Part shown: piece after piece, positions 23,725 to 35,142 of the stretch | Numbering within the stretch: the stretch's first letter is position 1 | Layout: each line of letters opens with the position of its first letter | Source: Petunia secreta | Lineage: Eukaryota; Streptophyta; Magnoliopsida; Solanales; Solanaceae | Assembly: GCA_029990175.1 (NCBI GenBank) | Contig: JARKIP010000038.1 | Location: 27,039,501 to 27,103,500, forward strand | DNA length: 64,000 nt | Direction: 5' to 3' | Program-made: the position numbers and the translations under genes | Notes under the pieces: model-generated | Seen by the model: only the letters and a program-made list of their open reading frames with translations | Databases searched by the model: none | Told to the model about the DNA's origin: nothing

Positions 23725-24051
23725 CTATCTGCTGAAAGCATAAAGTCTGGAAAGCTGACACGACTCTATTAGCTGGTAATTAGAACACTGAGCCACCAAT
23801 TGAGCTATGTTAGAATTCATTCCATCCCACCAGTAAATTTGCTTAAGATCATGGTACATCTTAGTCGAACCTGGATGAACAGTGTATTTGGAATAATGTG
23901 CCTCTATCATAATCTGTCCACGTAAATCTGCAACATCAGAAACATAAAGTCTATCTTTATACATGAGACCACCGTCAGTAGTAACCCTATATGGTGACTT
24001 CGGTTTTCTTCTGGCTATCTGTCTGTATTAAACTAGAACTGGATCCTCATA
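23725..24051 (-). pseudogene. Integrase N-terminal (H2C2) fragment
   Basis: Minus-strand translation gives PYRVTTDGGLMYKDRLYVSD, then a run with EAHYSKYTVHPGSTKMYHDL and YWWDGMNSNIAQLVAQCSNYQ. The H-x-H...C-x-x-C pattern of the retroviral-type integrase zinc finger is recognisable, but the last cysteine is tyrosine (SNY). The fragment is about 100 codons, joined to the CRM-like LTR at 24052 and to LTR-tip DNA at 23720. Similarity is to Tekay-type chromovirus integrases. It is non-functional. Confidence 0.7.
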
Positions 24052-24792
24052 TGATGTAGCGGAAAACTAAACGCGGAAATAAAGATAAGAGAGCGAGACA
24101 CTACTCGAACTCCCTACGAAGTAACCCCGGGGAACTTGTCCCGAGATACCCTCGTATCGGCGTCAAGGAGGACCTTCACTATGCAACTACCCTCGAGACG
24201 ACAACGGCCTCGCAAGTAGAATGATCGGGGGGGGGGGGGGGGGGGTTTGGGGTTCAACTAGAATCCACTAGTAAACTCAAACCAACTCAAAAAGGTTTTC
24301 ATTCTAAGAGAACCCACTCTTGAACATTGACATTCAATCATTCTTCATAATAGCTAACTAAGTAAAAATTCTAAGCTATGGAGTATTTATAGGCCTTTAC
24401 TAGACATTAATGAAAGACCTAAAGTACCCTTAAGTAGGTTCTAAAGTCATAAGCCACGTAGGGGCATAATAGGAAATACATAGTAACTTAAGTCAAATTC
24501 CCGTCAAACAATAGTAGGGAGTAGGCACCCGCCTCCACAGAGTAGGCGCTCCGCCTCAACACCCCTAGGCGCTCCGCCTCTTGGTCCGCCTCCTAGAATC
24601 CAGAGAGCATGCATTCACTAGGCGGTCCGCCTCCATTCCTAGGCGGTCTGCCTCTTCCTGAAGCTTCTTGAAACACCTCGAAATGTGTCTCCGATGCTCT
24701 TCTTTTTATGGCGTTCCAATGCATGACCTTGAAGTGCTCTTCCTTGGCCTTGGATGGTGCTTTTGGATAGTTGCTCGAATTGCCCCGCATCA
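24052..24792 (-). mobile_element. 3' LTR of a CRM-related non-autonomous element
   Basis: By analogy with the intact element at 47474, the minus-strand LTR starts TGATGCGGGGC at 24792, just after the polypurine stretch, and ends near 24052 (GTTTTCCGCTACATCA). The length of 741 bp is close to the 751 bp of the intact element. The ends are similar (AAACGCGGAA near the 3' end) but most of the LTR differs. It contains a 19-base G run (24227-24245, plus strand) and several GGCGCTCCGCCTC repeats near 24530-24650. No partner LTR is present. Confidence 0.6.
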
Positions 24793-26245
24793 TCCTCCCC
24801 TTCTTGAGAAGATTTTGTCCTCGAAATCAAGGCTTGGTCTCTCATGGCTCTAGCAACTCCTCGGGGTGGCCAAAAATCTCCTCCTTTGTTCCTCTTGATC
24901 GTCACTTTGTCATAGGCTTCTTCCAAGAGCTTCCTCGCCTTAGCATGGAGCTTAGAACCTACAAGCAACGACAAGCAAAAACACGCAAACGTCCTATTTT
25001 GAAAGTAGGTTAGTGCAAGAAGTGTGGAAAACACACTCTTGTGATATAACCAAGCATCAATAAGAATCATAAATATCAATTTTCCATAGAGAACCATAAG
25101 TACTTGGTTAAATATCATCATGCACTCAACAAGATAATGAGCAAATAGGTCATGGGGACATGGGAAATGCAAGATCAAGCTACCAAAATCCCCTTGAACC
25201 TTAAGCTCAAGATTAACACACAAATCTATCCTCGAGGTGTGATCAACATGTGGAGTGGAGTGAATTAAATAGCCCAACATACAAGTAGGATCAAACACTC
25301 CACTCCCCTTCTTTAGAGCATACTTACTCACACCAAAGGATTCCTCTTCCCCTCCCATTTCATCACCTAAGCAACCCTTCTCAAAAGACAAGCTCTCAAG
25401 GAAGGTGTTGATGATGGATTCTTCTTCATCATAAACCCAACAAGCAATAAGAGGGTCTCTCAAAGAACCATCTACCTCACCCACATTCTCAAGCAATGGG
25501 TTGCCTAAGGAATCACACCATGGGGGTTCCATCCTACTATTCACCCTAGTCCGATACAAGTCATTACCACTAATGAGAATGCCTTCAAATAAAGGATTGG
25601 TAAACACATGCATCTCACTATCATGATCAAGCATAGACAAGTTATCAAGACTAGGTTCACTTGAGGAGTCATCATAGACAACCTTGTCCAATTCATGCAA
25701 TTTGGACTCCTCAAGGGCAAGACCATCCTCACCACAACACATTGGTCCACCAAATAGAAGCATATCAATAAGGGAGTGATCAACTATCTCATCTTCCCAT
25801 TTGTCAAAGGTTGGTGGTGTGTTATAGCAAAGGTCACAATCATGGTCAACTATCAAATCTACACTAGGGAGGGGTTCAATAAACAATGAGCTCACATCAT
25901 GATGTGGCATAGCATCCCTTCCAACTAGTGTTTCACAAGCACATACAAGTTGACAACTAGACTCTTCACTAGGGGTATACTCACTAGATGCATCAAAAAT
26001 ACCAACTAGTGTTGAGTCATCACAAGACAAGTAGCTAGTAGGCTCATGAATAGGTGAAGTAACACTTACATTTGTAGTACTTCCTTGATCACTAACAAGG
26101 CTTGAAGTGTCATATGCAACTCCTCCTTCATGAAGCTCACATTGAGGCTCCAATGGCTTGTCTTCAAATGTACCTACACAAGAACTTTCACAAGAAAAGG
26201 TAGAAGATAAAGAAGGGTTAGAACAATGGGTGCTCTCACTCTCAA
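24639..26245 (-). CDS. ORF of a CRM-related non-autonomous element, 5' truncated
   Basis: An uninterrupted minus-strand frame of about 535 codons runs from the junction at 26245 to a stop at 24639, inside the LTR. I do not recognise most of it. It is acidic and rich in S, D, C and H (FDKWEDEIVDHSLIDM, GGPMCCGEDGLALEES, WVYDEEESIINTFLESLS). Near the C terminus, LHAKARKLLEEAYDKV and KRNKGG match the region after the integrase core of the intact CRM-like element (LHARVKKNLEEAYAKV, KKNKG). It then jumps to ISRTKSSQEGEDDAG, matching the LTR-crossing motif of that element. There are no gag, RT or integrase catalytic motifs. The first methionine at 26333 lies in the neighbouring element, so the true start is lost. 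The intact frame suggests youth or selection; the function is unknown. Confidence 0.6.
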
Positions 26246-26767
26246 TTTTTGAAGAAGTATGATGGGACCACCGATTCCAGAGAGCATGTAAGAGAATACA
26301 TGGCAATGGCAAAGAGCAACGACTTAACAGCAATAGAGCTTGAGTCGATGTTCTTGAAAAAGTTTGGCGAGTCCTTGGAGAAAGGAGTGCGTTGGTATAT
26401 GTGGTCGATTTCTACCTTCAAGGAAATGTCCAACACCTTCATTAAGGCACACACTGGGGCCCAAAAGATCCTCCAAAGGAATGAGGACATATGCGAGGTT
26501 AAACAAAGGCTCGGTGAGCCACTTAAGGAGTTTCTTGAGCGCTTTCACGCCGAGCGCATGGAACTACCTCGGATGGATGATACCCTGGCTATCATGGAAT
26601 TTGAAAAAGGTATCAACGTTTGCTATTCTGACGCTGCTGCTGAATTGCGGAAGGAGCTCCAGCAATATCAAGTTTTGACATGGGAGGATCTACACAAGCG
26701 AACTTACTCCAAAATCAGATTGGAGGAAGCTGAGTCCAAAAGCCGAGGTTACAATTATAAAAACTGA
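26246..26767 (+). pseudogene. Tat-type gag fragment
   Basis: Translation gives KKYDGTTDSREHVREYMAMA, AIELESMFLKKFGESLEKG, RWYMW, FIKAHTGAQK and LKEFLERFHAERMELP. This is a Ty3/gypsy capsid-type gag with the conserved W-Y region and the F-L-x-R-F motif, about 170 codons. It ends at an in-frame TGA (26765-26767). The normal N-terminal part is absent because the element is cut at 26246. Confidence 0.75.
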
Positions 26768-27058
26768 GGCGAATCCTCGCATCGCGCCGAGGCGTCGCGA
26801 GGCAACCCAAAGGGGAGGTACGAACCATATACCTCAGCGAGGCAGCCTGTTAGCCAAAGGCTTGGAAATTCCTTTGGAAATTCATACACAAGCCCACACA
26901 TAAGCCAATGGGTCGGAGGAAAGGTTCAACCCAGCACGAACCAAAGAAATCCCTCAGGCCCAGCTTCGACCCCGAAGAAGGATCTGCCTCGGATCCCTGA
27001 CTACAATTTCAATATATCGACCTCGGAGCTGGTCAATGTAGTCAAAGGGACTGCCGGG

Positions 27059-27796
27059 GTGAGGGTGCCCAAAGACATGAGGACTCCTGCAGATAAGAGA
27101 GACCACAATTTGTACTGCGAGTTCCATGCGGACTACAGCCACAAAACCGAGGATTGCAAAGCTTTGCGCCTCGAGGTAGCTCACTTGTTGAAAAAAGGAG
27201 TATTGGCTGATTTCCTTACTGACAAAGGAAAAGACAATTTCTCCAAGAACCGAGGTGATGAACAGCCACCTAGGGCTCCACCCCCGGAGAAAGTTGTGAA
27301 TGTCATCACCGGGGGATCAGAGGTGAATGGTGTGAATTTCGCAGCCGCCAAGAAATTCGCCAAGCTATCGATCACCATAGAGAAAAGAACCCAAATTGGC
27401 GGCTCGGGTAAAGATCTCGTGTTTGATGATGATGACTGTGATGGGATGATCTTTCCTCATCACGATGCCTTGGTCATCATGCTAAGAATCAACGACTCCG
27501 ACATCAAGCGAGTCTTGATTGACCCCGGTAGCTCGGTCAACATAATCAGCTAAGGGGCTGTTAAGAAAATGTGGCCCAAAGGTGAAGTTGTCACCAAAGC
27601 GACAGTGCTAGCCGGCTTCAACAACTCCACAGAGAAAACCTTGGGTAAAATCACACTCAAAACATTCGCTGAAGGAGTAAGCAAAGAAACGCTGTTTCAA
27701 GTGATGCCCGAGGACTTGGCATACAATGTGATCCTCGAAAGGGCCATGGATCCATTCCATGGAAGCTGTTCCCTCCACACTGCATCAAGTGATTAA
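27059..27796 (+). pseudogene. Gag zinc finger and protease region of the Tat element
   Basis: The zinc finger YCEFHADYSHKTEDCKALR has the C-x2-F-H-x4-H-x4-C layout of Tat elements. About 130 codons later VLIDPGSSVNIIS is the aspartic protease active site; the usual D-T/S-G triad is D-P-G here. An in-frame TAA follows immediately (27551-27553), and the protease core continues in the same orientation to 27796 (ATVLAGFNNSTEKTLGKITL; VMPEDLAYNVILERAMD). The enzyme would process the polyprotein. It is inactive here. Confidence 0.72.
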
Positions 27797-28019
27797 ATTC
27801 CCTCCGCCTTGGGGAGTTCGATCAATCAAAGGAGAGCAGCGAGTAGCAAGGGAATGCTACTCGGTTGCGTTGAAAAGTGGAGTCGTCCCGATCGGGCCAA
27901 AGCAATAGCAACTACAGCAACCAGGGTCGAGTGGAGAGGACACCCGAGGAGAAATCGAGAAGAACCCGGTTTGCATTCAAGAGCCTCGGAAGCAAAAAGC
28001 CGAGGACTCTACCATTGAG

Positions 28020-29400
28020 GAATTGGAATATTTCATCCTATTGAAAGATTTTCCCGAAAGGAAAGTGTTTGTCGGCTCGGAGTCGGACCCGGAGTCGAAA
28101 AAAGCGATTATTGAAGTTTTGAAGTCCAACCACGACTGCTTTTCTTGGTCTCATTCAGACATGATTGGTATGGATCCGTGGATCATGACTCACAAGCTGA
28201 ATGTGGACCCAAAATTTACTCCGGTGAAGCAAAAGAAGAGACCTCACGCCGGGGTCAAAAAGAAAGCGATCGAAGATGAAATCATAAAGTTGCAAGAAAA
28301 TGGTTTCATAAGAGAGGTGAAATATCCCGAATGGCTGGCCAATGTAGTTGTCGTACCAAATAAGAATGGCAAGTGGAGGATGTGTGTAGATTACACTGAC
28401 TTGAACAAATCTTGCCCCAAAGACACCCATGGCCACAAATTGACAGGACACAAACTATTAACCTTCTTGGATGCATATTCGGGCTACAACCAGATTCTCA
28501 TGGACCCGAAGGACGAAGAGAAGACCTCGTTCATCACCGACCGAGGTACTTTCCACTATAAAGTGATGCCCTTCGGCCTGAAAAATGCCGGGGCAACTTA
28601 TCAAAGGTTGGTATGTCGAATGTTCAAGGAGTATATTGGAAAATCAATGGAAGTCTACATAGATGATATGCTCATCAAATCGATCCGAGTGGAGGCTCAT
28701 TTGAATCATCTGCGGGAAGCTTTTGCTGTTTTAAGGCAATACGGCATGAAATTGAATCCTGAGAAGTGCGCCTTCGGTGTTGGATCAGGCAAATTCTTGT
28801 GATTCATTGTCTCCGAACGAGGGATCGAAGCTAACCCAGACAAAATCAAAGCTATCGAGGAGATCCCCGAAGAGCTGACCGGGGTGAAAGAAGTTCAACG
28901 CTTGACTGGCCGAGTCGCCGCCCTGAGTCGATTTATATCAAGGTCTTCAGAGCGATGCCACAAGTTCTTCTCCGTTTTGAGAAAAAACAATCACTTCGAA
29001 TTGACACCGGAGTGTAAAAAAGCGCTGAAAGATTTGAAGCGATACTTGGCTAACACGCCGTTGCTCGCCAAGCCAAAAGAAGGTGAAACATTGCTGGTCT
29101 ACTTGGCTGTGTCCGAGGTGTCGTTGTGCTGGTTCGGGAAGAAGATGGCAAGCAACAGCCCATTTACTAAGTAAGCAAGACACTCCTCGACGCTGAAACC
29201 AGGTACCCACACTTGGAAAAATTAGCACTTGCCTTACTCGCTCGGAAACTACGACCCTATTTCCAATGTCACCCAATAGCGGTAGTTTCAACCTTCTCCT
29301 TAAGGAGTATATTGCATAAACCTGAGTTATCGGGGAGGTTATCAAAATGGGCGGTATAGTTAAGCGAATACGACATAACCTACCAACCTCGAACAACCAT
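28020..29400 (+). pseudogene. Reverse transcriptase and RNase H of the Tat element
   Basis: The RT motifs are well preserved over 28023-28802: VVVPNKNGKWRMCVDYTDLN, FLDAYSGYNQI, the MPFGLKNAGATYQRL stretch, and the catalytic box YIDDMLIKS. A short deletion replaces the P-L-P-x-I-D segment after CPKD. A TGA at 28800-28802 replaces the glycine codon of the FLG motif, and the frame continues (FIVSERGIEANPDKIKAIEE). The RNase H connection follows (LTGRVAALSRFISRS; FELTPECKKALKDLKRYL), then frameshifted RNase H text to about 29400. Confidence 0.82.
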
Positions 29401-29401
29401 C

Positions 29402-29896
29402 AAATCTCAGGTCATGGCTGACTTCGTAGCTGATTTTAGTATTGGGATTCTGCCAGAAGTGGAAAAGGAAAACTCAATGTCAAAGGGAACAGCTTCGGGG
29501 TTATGGGTGCTGCACACCGATGGGGTTACTAATTCCAAGGGTTCGAGATTAGGCATAGTGTTGAGAGCACCCACCGGGGAGAAAATCAGGCACTCGGTTC
29601 GGTTAAAAAAAGTGACCAACAACGAGGCCGAGTACAAAGAGGCTCTGGCAGGCTTGGAGTTGGCAAAAGAGATGGGGGTAGAAAGAATCGAACTAAGATG
29701 TGATTCGCAGTTGGTAGTGAACCAGGTCCTCGGTGACTATACGGCTCGGGAGCCCATAATGCAACTGTACTTGGACCGAGCGCAAAGACTCTAGGCCCAA
29801 TTCCAAGAGTGGCAAGTTAAGCAAGTGCCTTGGGAGGAAAATACCGAGGCTGATGCCTTGGCAAACCTGTGTTCGGCGATTGACGAAGCCCACTAG
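29402..29896 (+). pseudogene. Second, archaeal-type RNase H of the Tat element
   Basis: VLHTDGVTNSKGSRLGIVL, TNNEAEYKEALAGLELA, ELRCDSQLVVNQVLG and, after a TAG at 29792-29794, WEENTEADALANLCSAIDEA give the four acidic positions D-E-D-D of RNase HI. The sequence type (HTDG, NNEAEY, CDSQL) is that of the extra RNase H domain which Tat elements carry between the first RNase H and the integrase. Its presence is the main reason for the Tat assignment. It is interrupted by one stop codon. Confidence 0.8.
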
Positions 29897-30017
29897 GGGA
29901 CTGATTCAGTGGTTCGGTTGTTGTCCGCACAAATGAGGAAGATGAAGTTGCAGGTCAACTCGGTGGACAACAGATGGGATTGGCGGAGTAAGTTCATCTC
30001 TTACTTCGACTCGGGGA

Positions 30018-31216
30018 TTGTTCCCTAAGATAAAAAAAAAGCAAAAAAAGCAAAGCACCCAAGCGGCCTCGTATCACTTGATCAAGGGTAATCTATACAA
30101 GAGGTTATATTGCGGCCCGATGGCCAAATGTTTGGGTCTCGATGAGGCCAGGTATGTGATGGCCAAAGTGCACGAAGGCGAGTGTGGCAACCACTCGGGG
30201 GGAAAATCCTTGGTGCGTAAGTTATTAAGAGCTGGGTATTATTGGCCAACTATCAGTGCCGATGCAAAAGCCTTCGTGCAGAAATGTGATAAGTGCCAAC
30301 GCCATGGACGAATGATCCACCAATAGGCCGAGCCTCTACATTCAGTGGTATCACCATGGCCCTTCATAAAGTGGGGGATGGACATTGTTGGACCATTGCC
30401 AAAGGGAAAAGGTGGTGTTCGCTATATTCTAGTGCTAACCGATTACTTCACGAAATGGGTGGAAGCAGGGGCTCTCACCGAGGTAAAGCAAAAACAAGTA
30501 ATCGATTGCATCAAGAAGAACATCATCTACAAGTTCGGTGTCCCGAGGGAGATTGCCTGTGAGAATGGTAAACAATTCATGGGGACAGCCATCACTGATT
30601 TCTTCAAACAATGGGGAATTAAAGAATTGCTCCGACTCCTTATCCCCCAAGTGCCAATGGCCAAGCTGAGTCTTCAACTAGAATCATAATCGAAAATCTC
30701 AATAAAAGGATCGATGAGAAGAAAGGTCCTTGGCCCGAAGAGCTGTCGGGGGTGCTATGAGCCATGCGGACAACGGAGGAGAACAGCACCGGCGAGACTC
30801 TTTTCTCTCTTGCTTATGGTATGGATTCCCTCATCCCCGTGGAGGTGGGCGAACCAAGTCTTCGGTACGCCCATACCACCAAGGACGCAAATCAAGAGGC
30901 TATGCGCATAGAATTGGATCTGCTCGAGGAGAAAAGAGAACTAGCTTTGGTTCGGCTGGTCGCCCAAAAAAGACAGATCGAAGCCTACCTCAATAGGAAA
31001 GCCAAACTCAGAGATTTCAAAGTTGGCGACTATGTGCTAAAGGCCACGAATCAGTCAACGAAGGAAGACAACGGGGGAAAGCTTGTCGCAAATTGGGAAG
31101 GACCCTACAGAGTCAAAGCAGTCGTTGGAAAAGGATCTTATCAAATTGAGAATCTGCAAGGCGAGCCCGAACCTCTAAATTGGAACATTTCCAATTTAAA
31201 GCGGTACTACTTCTAA
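30018..31216 (+). pseudogene. Integrase of the Tat element
   Basis: The zinc finger is EGECGNHSGGKSLVRKLLR, then YYWPTISADAKAFVQKCDKC (H-x-H, C-x2-C). The core has WGMDIVGPLPKGKGGVRYI with the first aspartate, then REIACENGKQF, where glutamate stands in place of the second catalytic aspartate. A frameshift near 30620 moves the last motif (PPSANGQAESS) to another frame. The C-terminal part is readable at 30764-31216 and ends ENLQGEPEPLNWNISNLKRY, the usual end of Tat integrases. It is inactive because of the frameshift and the altered second acidic residue. Confidence 0.8.
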
Positions 31217-31930
31217 TCGAGGTAAATGCTCTTTTAAAATTTTTAAATTCGCCCACAGCCCCGAGCCGAACAACGCTCCTATGGCCTCGGTCGAAATGTA
31301 CTAACTTGCTCCTCGTTCCCATTTTTGCTTGACCTTTTCAGGAAACGAACCGAACGATTTCCAATGCTCGGATCTTCATGAAGATTCACAACCGAACACT
31401 GGGGGAGAGTGAGAGGCGAGAGGTGATACCGAGGTCGACATCGAGCCTCCCAACCGAAGCTTATCTATCCGGCAACCGGGGACTAATGCCCGGGGAATAG
31501 ATTTAGTACATTGTAATCTCGCCCGGCAGTAGCACATTGTTAATTCGTTTTTCTTTTTTACCCAAGGTCCGCTTCGACTTGGTTCAATGTAAATAGCCGA
31601 TTTATGGCTCGTTGATATCAATGAAATAATTTTGAGCTCATATCTATCTGTTTCTATAATCTTGCACTCTGAAGCTGCACTTCTGAATGCATCGACTCGA
31701 GGACGAGACGTCGTCCTAATTTTGCATCGATTAAATTCAATCAAGTCTTGCAAGCAAGTTATTTATTTATTAAAATATGTTCGGTACATGCAAAAACCAA
31801 CACTTGAGATGAAAACATGAAAGACATTTCATTAAAGAGACCGAAGGCTAAGAATATTTACATCAAAATGTCCCAAAGGTCCAAAAGTTATGCATAAACG
31901 CCCGTAGGCTTACAAAATGCTATCAGAAAT
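31217..31930 (+). other. Spacer between pol and the antisense gene
   Basis: About 700 bp between the integrase stop and the end of the antisense gene. It contains ACTGGGGGAGAGTGAGAGG (31398), a polypurine-like run, and the phrases CCGGGGACTAATGCCCGGGG and CCGCTTCGACTTGG. I see no gene on either strand. Confidence 0.5.
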
Positions 31931-34768
31931 CTAAGCCTCAGGAGAATCACCTCCATCCTTGGAGCCCCCCTCGGCTTCTTCATCATCCTCCTCATCATCA
32001 TCGCCACTCGAGACCTCACTTGATGGGAGTTCATAAATAATAGCTGGAGCTTCTGCTGACTTCACCTCAGCTTTTGCAATCTCCTAATCCAAGTAAAGCT
32101 CGCCGGCGCGGCACCAGTTTAGCAGCCTCAACCGAGATTGGATAATGGCCCATCGCTTATCCATCTCGGCCCTCTTGATCTTGATCGCAACCCTACTTTT
32201 ACGATCGGCGATTTCGTCTCGAAGGGCCTCGATCTCGGCTTCCTTAGCTGAAAGTTTTGAGGTCTCACCCTCCAGCTTTTTTATATGAAGCACATGCCTC
32301 CTCAGCTGATCGTGATGCTTTTTGGCCATCTCCACGGTTTCACCCTTTACTTGGGTCAGTTCGGCGCGCAGACTGGCAGCCTCGGCTTCTAACCTTGAAC
32401 GCACAGCTTGGGACTCAGCATCAAGAGCTTGAATCCTTGCCTCGGAGGAAGCTCTATCCTCAAGTAAATCGGATTGGGGCTTGGCTAGATCAGCCCTCAA
32501 TCCAGCTATTTGCGCTCTAAGGCTGTCCTTCTGCTTGTCCCAAGACCCAGCCACGCATTGAAACTCCTCGGCCCTTGCAGTCTCGAGTTCGATGGCACTC
32601 AATGACAACACGAACCCCTGGGAGAAAAGTTGTCAAAAATCAGTATGAAGAAAAATATACCCAGAAAAGAAGTAAACTTAAAAGATCGAAGCTTACTCTG
32701 AGAGAATTTGCCGAGAGGACTGTGAATAGCTTAGCTGGGGAATATGGTTGCACCACTTTATCCTCTTCGGGGCTGAGCAGGGGCATCAGGCTCAATATGT
32801 CCCCTCGGGTGCCTGACAGCAAATTTGAAGAAGTGGACATATCCAACTTTCGAAAGGACCCAACCGAGGATGAAATCTTCGCGGGTTCAGATTGTGCCCG
32901 AACCGCACCAACGTCGGATCTCCCCTCGGTGATAGAAGCCCCAACCTCTCCAACTTTGGCCTTACCCTTGGAGCTAGCCATCATAGCCTCGGCATCTTGC
33001 TCTTGACCTTCCAGATCCACAACCTCGATTGCCCTTCGGGCAGCGGCGTCCTCGGGAGCGACTTCATCGGGCTCGTCAATCAGCCTTCGGCGCGGCTCTG
33101 CTATAGCTTCGGGCCCATGAGAAGTTGCTCCCTCGGTACGAGGGGCCACCGAACGAGAAGTCTTCTTTGAAACTGCCCTCTTCCTCTTCACGCCTACGAA
33201 AAGTAACATAAAAGGATTGAAGCAAGGAAGCAAAAAGGAATAATAACTGACGAATTGATCAGGGATAGTGATTACCTTTGGAGGACCCTTGGCTGGGGGC
33301 CCCCTTTGAAGCTTTTGAAGACTTTGCAGCCTTCGACTCCTTCAGTTCCTTCAAATCTCCTACCACCGAAGCCAGATTATCGTCTGACTCGGTCTCCTCC
33401 CCATCCTTTTTCTTCTTCTCCTCCTTCTTTTGCTTGCTTTTCTTTGTATTGACGGCACGGTTTGGAAAACCTAACTCTGAGGGGAAAGAAGTCAGCAAAA
33501 CGAAGTAAAAACCCCAAAACAACATACCAAGTAAAACACCACAAAAGGGCATACCATGCCATTTACATTGCAACCAAAGTCAGCAGCCATCTTCATCCAC
33601 GTTCTTTCGGGGCGTTTACGAGCCCTGGTCATCACCTTCACCCATTCAGTCAATCCATCGGGGGGAATGATGTCAACCTTGTTGGCAAAGAAGTAATAGA
33701 GAAGCACGGTTAGCAACTATGAACGATCACTGAGGAATGAAATACAAACGAAGGGATACTTACGTGTGTTGTTCCACCGCTCAGGGAAATCAGGTTCGGT
33801 GGACAAAACGCTGGTTTCCAGCAAGATGTAGCGGTCGCTCCAGCCTCGGTCCCCGTGGTCCTCACTCTTGTGGAGAAGCACATACTTGCCTCGGTTGTTC
33901 AACGCCACAACCCCAGCCTTGTGAAAATAGGGATAGTAAAGAGAGATGAGATGTTGCAAAGTGAATGCGACCCCAGCTTCCCTACTCATCCAGTCCATGC
34001 ACTGAACGACTCTCCAAACGCCGGGGCCTAGTTGGGCCAAACACAGGTTGTAGACTCGGTAGAAGTCATCAATAATATTGTGCACCGGGAAGGAGAAGCC
34101 GAGGGTGAAAGGGTAGGTATAAGCGAAAGAGAGCCCCTCAACATGGTGGCAAACTCTGCTTGTTGGATCAGGTATAATCACCTTCACCTCGGGCCCAAAT
34201 TTGCATCTCTCCGGACCCGCTCAATGTGAGCTTGTGTTATGCGGGTCAGTGTCGTGTTTACTGGAATATTTCTATTCTTCTCTTCTTGATCGGCTGATTG
34301 AATCTATAGCTTGAGGTCCTTACCGTTGTCAAAATGAGAAGGGATTATTTGGTGAGGCTCGAGCTCTTGCTCGAGGGGAATCACCGGGCCCGAATATCCC
34401 ACCACGGTGATGTTTCCGCCCTCGACCTCGCCCACGGCATCGTCGCCCTCGGAATCATCACCTCCATCATCGCCATCTCTATGGATGACGTCGCTGACAC
34501 CACCTACCATGGCGTCATCAAACATGACGTCATCCTCCTCTTCCATATCGGCATCATCAACCTCCACCGCCAAATCACGCCTGGCTCTCGCCTTACAGCG
34601 CATAGGGCCCCTAACGCTAGATGTCACCTCTCCACCTTCCGCCGCAGTCGTTTGGATCGCCGGCGCAGCAGCGACGGCGTCACCACTGGCAGTGGCCGCG
34701 ACTGAGTGCGAAGCTCGTACCCTTTCGCCTGAATCACTGGAATCTTGCTTAGATTGAGTGGTAGACAT
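31931..34768 (-). pseudogene. Spliced antisense gene of the Tat element
   Basis: A minus-strand gene with about six exons: 34768-34324, 34219-33764, about 33714-33555, 33474-33276, 33193-32697 and 32617-31931. Donors are GTAAGG, GTAAGTAT, GTATGC, GTAATC and GTAAGC, each paired with an AG; phases agree at introns 1, 3, 4 and 5. The protein starts MSTTQSKQDSSDSGE, continues with an acidic region, then a globular part (YPFTLGFSFPVHNIIDDFYR, YNLCLAQLGPGVWRVVQCMD) that resembles the putative gypsy-type transposon domain of plant genomes. K/E-rich and R/E-rich tails and a coiled coil of about 150 residues follow. Exon 3 has a disturbed 5' border, and a TAG at 32084-32086 precedes a still-readable acidic tail ending at 31931. 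The function is unknown; such antisense genes are known in Tat elements. Confidence 0.72.
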
Positions 34769-34893
34769 GGTAGCAGTTTGAGTTTGGAGTTTTCTTGAAG
34801 ATGGGAATCGATCAAAGGAAGTGTGAAAGCTTTTGCTTTTTTGGCACTGTTGATTGCAGAAGGTAAAAGTGAGGAAAAAAGTTTGGTGAAGAA

Positions 34894-34904
34894 GTACTTA
34901 TAGG
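34894..34904 (-). promoter_or_regulatory. TATA box of the antisense gene
   Basis: On the minus strand CCTATAAGTAC lies about 130 bp upstream of the ATG at 34768, with a pyrimidine-rich stretch between. This position fits a promoter of its own, independent of the LTR, but it has not been shown to work. Confidence 0.4.
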
Positions 34905-35127
34905 TATGGAAGAAGCAAGTGGAGAGGCATCATCATTGTAACGTTGGGAGAAACAAAAAATACGGCGTGACCGTTCCAAAGGCCAATGGATGGGTGACAC
35001 ATGTCAGTGAGAAGTGACCTGAAGAGACGCGAACCATTGACAATATTTGAAATGCTTGGATAAGATCAAGCCACGTCGTTTTCCCGCTGGATTTCACTCC
35101 ACTCCTTGGTAACTTCGGTAAGCAACT

Positions 35128-35142
35128 GAAGAGTGGGGGGAC
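35128..35142 (+). other. Polypurine tract of the Tat element
   Basis: GAAGAGTGGGGGGA precedes the presumed 3' LTR start. In LTR elements this purine run primes plus-strand DNA synthesis, and its position fixes the 3' LTR border to within a few bases. Confidence 0.55.

Noticed and set aside
23780..23830. tRNA-like phrase on the minus strand (ATAGCTCAATTGGTGG)
   Set aside because: It is explained by the integrase coding sequence (NIAQLV) and no cloverleaf can be completed.
34334..34757. Plus-strand frames of 116-123 codons
   Set aside because: They are shadows of the first exon of the antisense Tat gene, which has start, splice sites and acidic composition on the other strand.
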